From contig JBJKSB010000103.1 of NCBI GenBank assembly GCA_046704385.1, forward strand, positions 45,019 to 109,018: DNA of 64,000 nucleotides. Direction: 5' to 3'. The notes beneath the pieces are model-generated. The model was not told the origin of the DNA. It worked only from the letters and a program-made list of their open reading frames with translations, and did not search any database. This document shows positions 17,011 to 25,821 of the stretch, in pieces (positions within the stretch are counted from its first letter, which is position 1; the number at the start of each line of letters is the position of its first letter). This stretch comes from GH45 sp046704385. GTDB taxonomy: Bacteria > Bacteroidota > Bacteroidia > Bacteroidales > SZUA-534. The position numbers and the translations under genes were made by a program.

Positions 17011-17898
17011 TTATAATCCCTTCTCAAAGGCCTCAACAAAACTCTCCATCACCTCAAACCAATTGTAATCCAACGGATTTAACTCAACAACCCGGCCGCC
17101 TATTTGTTGAGCAATGGCCTGAGCCTGGGCATCGCTAAATTCCTTTTGAACAAAAATTACTTTGATATTTTTTTCATTCGCAAAATCAATGATATTCTTT
17201 AATTTATTTGCGCTGGCTTCTTTTCCGTTAAACTCTATAGCCACCTGGTGTAAGTTGTAATCGTGCGCCAAATAATTCCACACCGGATGATATACAATGA
17301 AACTCGTGCCGCTTAAAGGTTTAAAAATTGAATCAAGTTTACTTCGAACCGAGTCGCACTGATACGAAAACTTTTCGAAGTTTGATTTCATTGTTAACTC
17401 ATGCTCCGGAAATTGTTTGACCAGGGTTTCATAAATCACTTTTGCCTGTGCCTTAACTAAATCAGGTGACAACCAAATGTGAGGATTGTAATTATCACCA
17501 CCATCTTCATGCGATTCACCAACATGGCCTTCATCCCAATCCGTCTCAAATAACAGCTTAAGTCCTTTTGAAGTGTCTATAAATTTGGTTTGCGGACTTA
17601 CCGATTTAAGTTTATCAATCCAGGCAAGTTCAAAACCAATATGCCCGATTTGGTAATATAAAGCCGAATGAGCAAGATTTTTGAGCTGCTGTGGAGTAGG
17701 TTCATAAGTGACCGGACTTGCTCCGGGTGGTATCAGCACGTTAACATTAAGCCAACTGCCTGCAATATGATCAATAATAAATTTCTGCGGTACTATGCTT
17801 ACACTTACCACTGGTTTATCCTGTTTTTGAGACTGGTGGTTGCATCCCGATAAAACCAACAACGGAATTAATAAAGCAGACCAAAAATATTTTATCAT
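17011..17898 (-). CDS. znuA: zinc/metal ABC transporter substrate-binding lipoprotein (ZnuA-like)
   Basis: The periplasmic metal-binding protein of the importer, about 295 aa. The start at 17898 gives a signal ending in the lipobox LVLSGCNH. Cluster A-I features are VSIVPQKFIIDHIAGSW, PGASPVTYEPTPQQLK and YYQIGHIGFE, with a metal-ligand His in GHIGFE and another in FIVYHPVWNYLA. An acidic His-containing loop (GHVGESHEDGGDNYNPH) is typical of zinc-binding members. A promoter and a palindrome lie directly upstream. It is first in the leftward znuA-(remnant)-znuC-znuB unit. Confidence 0.92.
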   Translation of the reverse strand: MIKYFWSALLIPLLVLSGCNHQSQKQDKPVVSVSIVPQKFIIDHIAGSWLNVNVLIPPGASPVTYEPTPQQLKNLAHSALYYQIGHIGFELAWIDKLKSVSPQTKFIDTSKGLKLLFETDWDEGHVGESHEDGGDNYNPHIWLSPDLVKAQAKVIYETLVKQFPEHELTMKSNFEKFSYQCDSVRSKLDSIFKPLSGTSFIVYHPVWNYLAHDYNLHQVAIEFNGKEASANKLKNIIDFANEKNIKVIFVQKEFSDAQAQAIAQQIGGRVVELNPLDYNWFEVMESFVEAFEKGL

Positions 17899-17918
17899 AG
17901 TAATATACATATGCAAAG

Positions 17919-17946
17919 CAAAATTAGTAATTATTACCGATGACAA
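17919..17946 (-). promoter_or_regulatory. znuA promoter with palindromic operator candidate
   Basis: On the reverse strand a -7 box TAATTTTG (17919-17926) matches TAnnTTTG, with TTG at 17944-17946 (17-base spacer, slightly short). The spacer contains the perfect palindrome GTAATTATTAC (17927-17937), so a bound repressor would block the polymerase. A Zur- or Fur-like metal repressor is the natural candidate, inferred from the downstream genes. Confidence 0.45.
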
Positions 17947-17991
17947 TTCCCCGAAACAAATGTTTTATAAGGATCGTTCTTTTATAAATAG

Positions 17992-18627
17992 CTAATCTGA
18001 ATAAACACTATTATCGTTCGAAATTATTTTCTGAAACAAGATTTCCAGTTGATTTTTCAGAATTCGATCGGTAGACAACTCAGGCAAATTATTTAAAGGG
18101 AAATATGCGGCATCCAGTATTTCATGATTGGGATTGAGTTCCATACCATCTTGCGATGAACACAGGTAAACCAGCTTATATACATAATGTGCTTGCGGCG
18201 GGTGGGGATGGCATTTTTTATCAAAAACTGCCAATATTCTTTCCACTTTCACATCTAACCCGGTCTCTTCTTTCATTTCCTTTGATATATTCTCTTTCGG
18301 TGTCAGACCCACTTCGCACCATCCACCGGGAATGGTCCATTTACTGTCACTTTTTTCTTTAACCAAAAGCACCTCATTTTTAGCATTTAGCAGAAATCCT
18401 CTGACATCAACCTGAGGAGTTGGATACTCAATAACTTCGTCAAAAAAACCTTCAATAAAATTAATATTGTTACCAGAGTGCATTTGCATCAGCTTATAGC
18501 TAAGTTGAAGCAATTCTTCGTATCGTTCTTTATCGTAATCATTCTCCACATAAAGTAAGCCAGTATCGGCCATGGCTTTCAGACGTTTAGCTATTTCTGT
18601 TACAGAATTTTCTGATTTATTTTCCAT
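17992..18627 (-). CDS. NUDIX hydrolase (ADP-ribose pyrophosphatase-like)
   Basis: A cytoplasmic hydrolase of nucleoside diphosphates linked to another moiety. About 211 aa: an N-terminal helical region (EIAKRLKAMADTGLLY, ERYEELLQLSYKLMQM) of the type that precedes the catalytic domain in some ADP-ribose pyrophosphatases, then the NUDIX box in GGWCEVGLTPKENISKEMKEE, which fits GX5EX7REUXEE with Lys replacing the Arg. The start is ATG 18627; a predicted promoter lies only four bases upstream, which would make the transcript leaderless. Substrate not resolved. Confidence 0.9.
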   Translation of the reverse strand: MENKSENSVTEIAKRLKAMADTGLLYVENDYDKERYEELLQLSYKLMQMHSGNNINFIEGFFDEVIEYPTPQVDVRGFLLNAKNEVLLVKEKSDSKWTIPGGWCEVGLTPKENISKEMKEETGLDVKVERILAVFDKKCHPHPPQAHYVYKLVYLCSSQDGMELNPNHEILDAAYFPLNNLPELSTDRILKNQLEILFQKIISNDNSVYSD

Positions 18628-18631
18628 AAAA

Positions 18632-18660
18632 CAAAAATAGTATTTTATACTTCCAGGCAA
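18632..18660 (-). promoter_or_regulatory. candidate promoter of the NUDIX gene
   Basis: Reverse strand: TTG (18658-18660), an 18-base spacer and TATTTTTG (18632-18639). The ATG follows the -7 box by four bases, so transcription would begin at or very near the start codon. Confidence 0.35.
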
Positions 18661-18709
18661 TTACAACATTGCTTATTTGGACTTTTGCGCTTTTTGAGAA
18701 TTATGATTA

Positions 18710-20512
18710 TTACTCATCAATAATGCCCATCTGAAGCATTAAAAATGAAGCATTCATATTTTGGGTAACCCCGGGATGCAGTTTGTAATCGAATTGCAGT
18801 TCGTTGTTTTGAATAGTTACCTCAAAACAAAGTGCCTTAAAAATGTCTGGCTGAAGTTCAGTCAGTCTTGCCAATTCCAAATCATGGGTTGCTACTAATC
18901 CATGCGCCATTTTTTCGGTAATTTTTTTTACAAAACCAATGGAACCTTTTCGCTTGTCTTCAGAGTTGGTGCCTCGCAAAATTTCATCAAGAATGATAAA
19001 AAGCTTATCGCCATTTTCTAAAGCCTGGGTAATTCGTTGCAATCTTTTTAATTCGGCAAAAAAGTATGATTCATTTTTCATCAACGAATCCTCAGTCCGC
19101 ATACTTGAATTCAACGGTAAAGGCGTAAATATCAGTTTTGAAGCACAGACCGGTGCTCCGCATCCAGCCAGTACCAAATTTGTAGCAACCGTGCGCAGGA
19201 ATGTACTTTTCCCGGCCATATTAGCCCCGGTAATAATAGCGTATCGCTGGATGTCATCAATGCTGAAATCGTTACAAACCCGGATTTCTTTTGTAAGCAA
19301 CGGATGCCCCAGATCGTTAGCTGTAAACTCGTAAGCCAACGGTGATAATTCCGGAAAAGTAAAATCAGGGTTATTAAAATACAGGTTCGCCAGGCAGCTC
19401 AATGCATCAAAGTGGGCAATTAAATCCATCCATCCCTCAAATTCTACACGGTGATTCAGCTGCCAACCTTCTATACGATATACACACTGCCAGTCCCAAA
19501 GCAAAAAGCCATTAAGTAAGGGACCAAGTATCAGGTTTCCACGATTATCAAGTGCATCAAGCAACTTAGTAAGCTGCCTGAATTGATTACTCGCCGATAA
19601 ACCATTTTTATACAAAGGCTCTTTTAACTGATTCAGATAATCTCCCTTAAAAGTATTTTTTTCAATTACTTCCATTAATGAAACAATCTTTCGAAGAGTG
19701 GCATGGCTCTGATTTAACTCCCGATAATATTTATTAAATGCTTTAAGTTTTGTCCCAAGAATACTGAGATACAATAAAAACATCGAAAATACATAATTCC
19801 ACGAAAGCAGCCCGAATGTGGCTGTAGAAATCGCTATAAACATGATAGCCGGCAATATCCACAACCCTATTTTCATTTGCTTTCTTTTACCAAAAAAAGC
19901 CCCATGTTCAAGCCATTTTTTGATCAGAAGTTGTTCATCACCTTCAGTCGAATAAATATTGCCAATGGCTTGAAAACTTTGCCTGAAATCAACACTTTCA
20001 GTCAATTCATAAATAGCCTGCTGATTCTTTTTGATTTGGCCGTTGGGTAGCGGAGTGGTCGAAAGCCAATAAGCCATCAAACCCTCGCCTTTATTGGTAA
20101 CCGTGCGGTTCAGGTATTGAAATAATGATCCATCCCCAAACAAATCGATATCGTAAGAATAAGGATGATTATGGTCAATATAGGCATCACCATTTGAAAA
20201 TACTGAATATTCTCCTTTGCATGCGTCAACCTCATTCCTGTTTATCGTAATTATATTCTCAACAAATATTTTTTTATCTTCAATTTTCTTATGCCATTTC
20301 AACAGGATAAAGAATATAATCAGCAAAGTTGAACCCAACGATATACCTAAAATAAAGTTTACTGTAATAATATAAAACCATGAAATCAGCAGTCCCAAAA
20401 AACCTACAAGCCGCAACAACGAAACCAGTCCATGCTTCTTTTTTAAAACGGTAAGCTTTGTATTGTAAACTTCAAGTTTTTCCTGGTAAAATGGTATACG
20501 GGCTTTATTCAT
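18710..20512 (-). CDS. membrane-anchored MutS-like ATPase
   Basis: A 600-aa MutS-related protein that keeps only the C-terminal half of MutS. The N-terminal ~250 residues hold two pairs of hydrophobic segments (LLRLVGFLGLLISWFYII and LSTLLIIFFILL; later ILPAIMFIAISTATFGLL and YVFSMFLLYLSIL). The MutS lever/clamp-like region follows, then the ATPase: Walker A in ITGANMAGKSTFLRTVA, Walker B in LFIILDEILRGTNSEDK and the conserved VATHDLELARL. The mismatch-recognition domain is absent, so a role in mismatch repair is unlikely; this branch is common in Bacteroidota with unknown function. Start ATG 20512 chosen over the frame opening at 20566. Confidence 0.87.
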   Translation of the reverse strand: MNKARIPFYQEKLEVYNTKLTVLKKKHGLVSLLRLVGFLGLLISWFYIITVNFILGISLGSTLLIIFFILLKWHKKIEDKKIFVENIITINRNEVDACKGEYSVFSNGDAYIDHNHPYSYDIDLFGDGSLFQYLNRTVTNKGEGLMAYWLSTTPLPNGQIKKNQQAIYELTESVDFRQSFQAIGNIYSTEGDEQLLIKKWLEHGAFFGKRKQMKIGLWILPAIMFIAISTATFGLLSWNYVFSMFLLYLSILGTKLKAFNKYYRELNQSHATLRKIVSLMEVIEKNTFKGDYLNQLKEPLYKNGLSASNQFRQLTKLLDALDNRGNLILGPLLNGFLLWDWQCVYRIEGWQLNHRVEFEGWMDLIAHFDALSCLANLYFNNPDFTFPELSPLAYEFTANDLGHPLLTKEIRVCNDFSIDDIQRYAIITGANMAGKSTFLRTVATNLVLAGCGAPVCASKLIFTPLPLNSSMRTEDSLMKNESYFFAELKRLQRITQALENGDKLFIILDEILRGTNSEDKRKGSIGFVKKITEKMAHGLVATHDLELARLTELQPDIFKALCFEVTIQNNELQFDYKLHPGVTQNMNASFLMLQMGIIDE

Positions 20513-20584
20513 AACCGGACATTTAAACGTATCGCCAATATTGACTAAAAACAAAACAAATAACAAATTTCTTTCTGATTATTT

Positions 20585-20618
20585 TAAATAAAAAACCCGG
20601 GCTGATTGTCCGGGTTTT
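20585..20618 (-). terminator. intrinsic terminator of the GH2 gene
   Basis: AAAACCCGG (20592-20600) pairs with CCGGGTTTT (20610-20618). On the reverse strand the stem is followed by TTTTTTATTT. It lies 26 bases beyond the GH2 stop codon. Confidence 0.88.
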
Positions 20619-20643
20619 AAAAAGTATATTAAAAGTTTCAAAA

Positions 20644-23403
20644 TTATTTACTCTCCAGTGTTACCGATGCACTCTCAAGACCAGGCGAGCTGGCTTTTAA
20701 TGTAATAGTGCCCTGCTTTCCTTCCAAAGTGCGCACAATAACCAATGCCAAACCATTAAAGGCTTTTCTATTCAATGAAGGGAATGGCGTAAAATCCATC
20801 GGGTCACCATTATCGGTAGCCACAATTTCTCCTGCTCCTTCAATCGAAAATTCAATTTCATTCATGGCATTTCGGATAAATCCCCCATCCTGATCATGAA
20901 TTTCAACGGTAATAAATGATAAATCTTTACCGTCAGCATTAATTGTTGTCCTGTCAGCTTTGAGATTTAGGCTTGCAGCTTCACTATTGGTTTTTACACT
21001 ATCTTCGGCCCAGGCTTTGCCCTTTTTAAAGGCAATTACCTTCAACTGGCCAGGCTTATAAATAACAGAATCCCAACGCAAACGGTATTCATACTGTCCT
21101 TTCACCCTTTTCCCCAGCGACTTTCCATTCAGGAAAAGTTCAGCTGCATCACCTGAGGTAAATACATGTACCGGGGTAACTTTCCCAACCCGATCGGGCC
21201 AGTTCCAGTGAGGAAGGATATGGGCCATTGGCAGATCAGGACACCAGCGTGACTGGTACAAATAGTACCGGTCTTTTTTAAATCCTGCCAGATCAATAAT
21301 TCCGCAATACGAGCTCCGGGCCTGGTAATAAGGTGTAGGCTCGCCTAAATAATCCCATCCACTCCATACAAAGCCACCACCCACATAAGGATGCTGATCG
21401 AGTGAGCGGAATACTTTATCGGCCGAAGCCCCGAACTGCGCGGTATACAATTCGTATGAACTAACCTGACATGTTTTTGGGTCGCCACCATTACCATCTT
21501 CTGCAGGAGCACTGATTCCTTCATAAACCGGGAAAATATATTCTCCCCTGCTACTGAATGCAGAAGCATTTTCGCTGCTTATAATAAGTTTATCAGGATA
21601 AGCCTCATGAAATGATGGATATAAAGGCGGGGTACTGATTCTGCCTTTACGAAGATGTTCATAGGCCGGCGCATCTCGAATTCCCTCACCCTGGTAATTC
21701 AGGCAAACAACATCCATCACGCCGGGTAGCGGCATGGGAGGTTTGGCAAAATTTAAAGAAATTGATGTTAGTCTTGTACTGTCAGCATCCCTGGCTATAT
21801 CTTTTAATTGCCTGGCAAGTTTGGCCCCGGCTTCGTCAGTGTACTGTTCACCCACTTCGTTACCCAGGCTCCACATAAAAACAGAAGGATGGTTACGGTC
21901 GCGCTGAATAAAGGCCCTTAAATCCTGTTCGTGCCAGTCGGGAAAAATCAGGTGAAAATCAAGCGGTGTTTTTTTCCGCTCCCAACAGTCAAATATTTCA
22001 TCAATAACCAGAAAACCCATTTTGTCGGTTAATTCCAATAATTCCGGAGCCGGTGGATTGTGCGACATACGAATGGCATTGCAACCCATATCCCTTAAAA
22101 TTTCCAGCTGGCGTTGAGCCGCCCTGTAATTAAAAGCCGCCCCTAAAGCACCCAGGTCGTGGTGCTGGTTTACACCTTTAAGGTAAATGTGCTCGCCGTT
22201 CACGTATAAGCCTGAATCGGCAACAAAACGAAGGTCCCTGAATCCAAAGGTTGTTTCATAAGTATCTACTTGTTTACCAAAGCTGGAAAGCGACGTAACT
22301 ATCACATATAAATTGGGTTGCTGCGTAGGAGGAGGCCCCCAAAGTTTTGGATTTTCGATTGTAACCGAACCTTTTACTTTTGATGTTTTGTGAGCATCAA
22401 CATCGGTTTTTACCGATTTTAATTCAGCAACAGGATTACCAACTTTATTCCCGTTTTTATCCAGTAAATAAATTTTCGAAGCCACCTCAATCCCGGCATT
22501 CTGGTCGGCATCATTTTCAACTGTAACTTCAAAATTAACGGTTGCTTTTTCTTTGCTAACATCTTCAGTATTAACAAAGGTTCCCCAATGACCAATATGA
22601 ACCCTGTTCGTTTTTACCAACCAAACATTCCGGTATAACCCTGCGCCGGGATACCATCGTGAAGAATTTTCAGGATTATCTAAGCGGATAGCCAGAATAT
22701 TTTTACCTCCGTAATTAATATAAGGTGTTAAATCGAGCCTGAAAGAGGCATATCCATAGGGCCATCCGCCCACCAGATTACCATTCAGCCAAACCATTGC
22801 GTACGACATGGCACCATCGATATCCAAAAATATGGACTTTCCTTTGTCAGCCGAAGGAATGTCAATATTCCTGCGATACCATGCCACTCCCTGAACCGGC
22901 AGGCGACCCATACCTCCACCAACAGGTGCATCCCAGCCTTCGTAAAACGGTCCTTTGATTGCCCAGTCGTGCGGGAGATTTACTTTTTCCCACGAACTGT
23001 CATTAAAATCAGGTTGCACAAAAGGGAAATCAGCTCCCGGATTACCTTCAGGCCTTACATAAGGTTTTGCTCCTTTTAGAAAAGCATTCCCCGTCGGCAT
23101 TATCCAGGCTTTTAAAGTCGCCTTGGTCTTTTCGACCACAACTGCTTCAGTAGGCTTACTGTCAGCCTGTTTGGCATCAAATCTGTCTTTAACTTCGGGA
23201 CGTTCATCATAAATCAGACTATCTGGTTTCACGTTTTCCGGATACTTATAAAAATGCCACCCGTTATTTATGGAAATTCGTTCCCTTGTTTCCATGGTCT
23301 CTTGTGAGACACAGTGCCCGAATAGAAAAATTAAAAGCCCAAAACCCGCGATCCGGCTTAATTGGATTAACTTGAAAATTTTAACTGATTTTTTCATGAT
23401 CAT
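20644..23403 (-). CDS. glycoside hydrolase family 2 lipoprotein (beta-galactosidase-like)
   Basis: A cell-envelope glycosidase of 919 aa. A long signal ends at a lipobox-like Cys (LIFLFGHCVSQ). Then come the sugar-binding domain (WEKVNLPHDWAIKGPF, GVAWYRRNIDIP), immunoglobulin-like domain, and the TIM barrel with GVNQHHDLGALGAAF, NAIRMSHNPPAPELLEL, the acid/base Glu in MWSLGNEVGEQ and the probable nucleophile Glu in LIISSENASAFSS. A C-terminal domain with ELFLNGKSLGKR is typical of GH2 beta-galactosidases. An insert of ~100 residues lies between the signal and the first domain. No SusC/SusD or regulator is adjacent, so it is not in a visible polysaccharide-utilisation locus. An alternative ATG is at 23397. 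Confidence 0.93.
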   Translation of the reverse strand: MIMKKSVKIFKLIQLSRIAGFGLLIFLFGHCVSQETMETRERISINNGWHFYKYPENVKPDSLIYDERPEVKDRFDAKQADSKPTEAVVVEKTKATLKAWIMPTGNAFLKGAKPYVRPEGNPGADFPFVQPDFNDSSWEKVNLPHDWAIKGPFYEGWDAPVGGGMGRLPVQGVAWYRRNIDIPSADKGKSIFLDIDGAMSYAMVWLNGNLVGGWPYGYASFRLDLTPYINYGGKNILAIRLDNPENSSRWYPGAGLYRNVWLVKTNRVHIGHWGTFVNTEDVSKEKATVNFEVTVENDADQNAGIEVASKIYLLDKNGNKVGNPVAELKSVKTDVDAHKTSKVKGSVTIENPKLWGPPPTQQPNLYVIVTSLSSFGKQVDTYETTFGFRDLRFVADSGLYVNGEHIYLKGVNQHHDLGALGAAFNYRAAQRQLEILRDMGCNAIRMSHNPPAPELLELTDKMGFLVIDEIFDCWERKKTPLDFHLIFPDWHEQDLRAFIQRDRNHPSVFMWSLGNEVGEQYTDEAGAKLARQLKDIARDADSTRLTSISLNFAKPPMPLPGVMDVVCLNYQGEGIRDAPAYEHLRKGRISTPPLYPSFHEAYPDKLIISSENASAFSSRGEYIFPVYEGISAPAEDGNGGDPKTCQVSSYELYTAQFGASADKVFRSLDQHPYVGGGFVWSGWDYLGEPTPYYQARSSYCGIIDLAGFKKDRYYLYQSRWCPDLPMAHILPHWNWPDRVGKVTPVHVFTSGDAAELFLNGKSLGKRVKGQYEYRLRWDSVIYKPGQLKVIAFKKGKAWAEDSVKTNSEAASLNLKADRTTINADGKDLSFITVEIHDQDGGFIRNAMNEIEFSIEGAGEIVATDNGDPMDFTPFPSLNRKAFNGLALVIVRTLEGKQGTITLKASSPGLESASVTLESK

Positions 23404-23552
23404 TTTACAACCATTATGTTATTTTAGAATAATCTTGAATTTAATTTGAAAATTTTAAAAGTACAAATTACAATTAATATTTTTGGTTTTAATATAAACT
23501 CGATAGTTTTAATTTTTACCGTACTTTTGGTTTTAAAAATAACCAGATAAAG

Positions 23553-25820
23553 ATGAAAGAATATCAGACAACCCTGACAAACATTGCTTCAAGATTCGTT
23601 AACCAAACCAACCAGCACATTTTCCTGACGGGTAAAGCCGGAACCGGTAAAACCACATTTTTGAAAGAAATTGTTGAAACTACTCATAAAAATGTGGTAA
23701 TTGCCGCACCCACAGGTATTGCTGCTATTAATGCCGGCGGCGTTACCCTACATTCTCTTTTTCAATTACCTTTTGGGGCATTTTTACCTACAAACCAGCT
23801 TATTCACCAGAATATTAATTTTCAGCTACATACGCCCAAATCGCTTCTGGCATCTATCCAAATGAATAAATACAAGCGTCGCCTTTTGCAGGAGATGGAG
23901 CTGTTAATTATTGATGAGGTTAGTATGTTGCGTGCCGATTTGCTCGATGCCATCGACACAATTCTCAGAAGCATTCGCCGGAAATCATCGACTCCGTTCG
24001 GCGGTGTCCAAATGCTTTTTATTGGTGATATGCTGCAACTTCCGCCTATTGTAAAAGATGACGAGTGGAATTACCTACGGAATTTTTACGAAGGAATGTA
24101 TTTCTTCAATGCCAAAGCTTTACAACAGAATAAACCGGTGTATATCGAGCTTCATACCGTTTTTAGGCAGGCTGATCCTGAATTTATTACTATTCTGAAC
24201 CACTTACGTGAAAACACCATCGAACAGTCCGACCTTGAGGTATTAAACCGGCATTTTAATCCGGATTTTGATCCCGTAAAGAATGAAGGCTACATTTATT
24301 TAACCACTCATAATTTCCAGGCTGACAACATCAATGCCGATGAGCTTAAAAAACTGCCCGGAAAATTATTAACGTTCGACGCACAGATAAAAGGAGAATT
24401 TTCAGAATATAATTACCCGGTTGAGTTTACACTGGAATTAAAAGAGGGAGCACAGGTAATGTTTATTAAAAATGATTATTCGGGCGAACAGCTATATTTT
24501 AACGGAAAAATCGGAGTCGTTTCTGCATTATCTAAAGAAGGTATTGAAGTTAGTTTTCCCGACGGCTCGCAGCCATCCTGGGTGGAACCCTATATATGGG
24601 AAAACAAACGATTCACTTTAAATCAGGAAACCAACGAGATTGAAGAAAAAGTCGTGGGAACATTTTCCCATTTCCCGATTAAACTTGCATGGGCAATTAC
24701 GGTGCATAAAAGTCAGGGGTTGACTTTCGAAAAAGCCATTATTGATGTATCGAGGGCATTTGCTCCCGGACAGGCCTACGTGGCCCTATCACGTTTAACT
24801 TCGCTGAAAGGCCTGGTGCTTACGGGCCGGTTACCCAAAGACGGACTCGACCAGGATCAGTTAATTTACAATTTTACGCGTCAGCAAACTTCGGTAAGTA
24901 ACCTGCAAAAATCCATAACAGAAGGATCATTCGAGTATATAAAAAGTTTTGTATTGCAGGCTTTTGATTTTTCCGGAATGGTTTCACAATTTAAATACCA
25001 CCTTTCTACCTATAATAAAGAGGAAGGCCGCTCGGTAAAACAAAGTCACAAACCCTGGGCAGCATCTATGTTAAATGCTTTGATTCCCGAAAAAGAAATA
25101 GCCGACAAATTTCTGAACCAGGCAACAACCATTCTAAGCCAAAAAACTAACGATACTTTTGAAATTATTAAAGGTCGGGTACTGGCGGCTCAAAATTATT
25201 TTGACGAAAAACTTAAAAGCCAGAGTAACACGATAAAAGAAAAAATATCAGAACTGAACCAGGTTAAAGGAACCAAAAAATATGTAACCGAACTTACCGA
25301 ACTAGAATCACTATATTTCAAGCAACTTTTAGCCATTCAAAAAGCTATATCATTAATCGATTCCATTATTTCGAATTCCGAACTTTCCAAAAATGATCTC
25401 CACCAAACTTCGGTTTATAAAGACCGCATGACCGCTATAGAAGAAAAACCCGCAAAACAAAAATCAAAAACCAAGGCCAAAAAGGAACCAAAGGAGCCTA
25501 AAACTGATACCAAAGCAGAAAGCTTGCGCCTATATCTTGATGGAATGACCATAAAAGAAATTGCCAGCGAACGCGGACTAAAACCGATGACTATTGAAAA
25601 CCACCTGGCTCATTTTATTGAATCCGGAACACTGGACATTGGTGATTTTGCCAATCAGGAACAAATCGACCAGGTTTTTGAAATTGCCGACGAACTTGAA
25701 ACCTTCAACCTGGGGCCTATAAAAGAAATTGTGCTGGATGATTTAACCTGGACCGAGGTAAGGTTTATTATGGCACATTACAAAAGGGTGAAAACGTTGG
25801 AATTGAAAGAAAATGATTAA
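23553..25820 (+). CDS. Pif1-like DNA helicase with C-terminal helix-turn-helix
   Basis: A 755-aa superfamily 1B helicase. Walker A is FLTGKAGTGKTTFLKEI, Walker B LLIIDEVSMLRADLLD, motif III FIGDMLQLPPIV, and motifs V-VI are AWAITVHKSQGLTFEKA and AYVALSRLTSLKGLVL. Residues ~480-640 are a helical, Lys-rich linker and the last ~90 residues (SLRLYLDGMTIKEIASERGL, MTIENHLAHF) form an HTH-like domain as in RecQ-associated or WYL-type winged ends. This combination is common in Bacteroidota. A -7-like box TACTTTTG is at 23522 but without a good -33 element. It stands alone, convergent with the nucleotidase gene. Confidence 0.92.
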   Translation: MKEYQTTLTNIASRFVNQTNQHIFLTGKAGTGKTTFLKEIVETTHKNVVIAAPTGIAAINAGGVTLHSLFQLPFGAFLPTNQLIHQNINFQLHTPKSLLASIQMNKYKRRLLQEMELLIIDEVSMLRADLLDAIDTILRSIRRKSSTPFGGVQMLFIGDMLQLPPIVKDDEWNYLRNFYEGMYFFNAKALQQNKPVYIELHTVFRQADPEFITILNHLRENTIEQSDLEVLNRHFNPDFDPVKNEGYIYLTTHNFQADNINADELKKLPGKLLTFDAQIKGEFSEYNYPVEFTLELKEGAQVMFIKNDYSGEQLYFNGKIGVVSALSKEGIEVSFPDGSQPSWVEPYIWENKRFTLNQETNEIEEKVVGTFSHFPIKLAWAITVHKSQGLTFEKAIIDVSRAFAPGQAYVALSRLTSLKGLVLTGRLPKDGLDQDQLIYNFTRQQTSVSNLQKSITEGSFEYIKSFVLQAFDFSGMVSQFKYHLSTYNKEEGRSVKQSHKPWAASMLNALIPEKEIADKFLNQATTILSQKTNDTFEIIKGRVLAAQNYFDEKLKSQSNTIKEKISELNQVKGTKKYVTELTELESLYFKQLLAIQKAISLIDSIISNSELSKNDLHQTSVYKDRMTAIEEKPAKQKSKTKAKKEPKEPKTDTKAESLRLYLDGMTIKEIASERGLKPMTIENHLAHFIESGTLDIGDFANQEQIDQVFEIADELETFNLGPIKEIVLDDLTWTEVRFIMAHYKRVKTLELKEND

Positions 25821-25821
25821 T

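Noticed and set aside
18710..20512. Canonical mismatch-repair MutS
   Set aside because: The mismatch-recognition domain is missing and the N-terminus has membrane segments; only the ATPase half is MutS-like.
20644..23403. Polysaccharide utilisation locus around the GH2 gene
   Set aside because: There is no SusC/SusD pair, sulfatase, or hybrid two-component regulator next to it; the GH2 is isolated.
23522..23529. TACTTTTG as promoter of the helicase gene
   Set aside because: The -7 box matches but no TTG is found at 19-21 bases upstream, so I did not list it as a feature.
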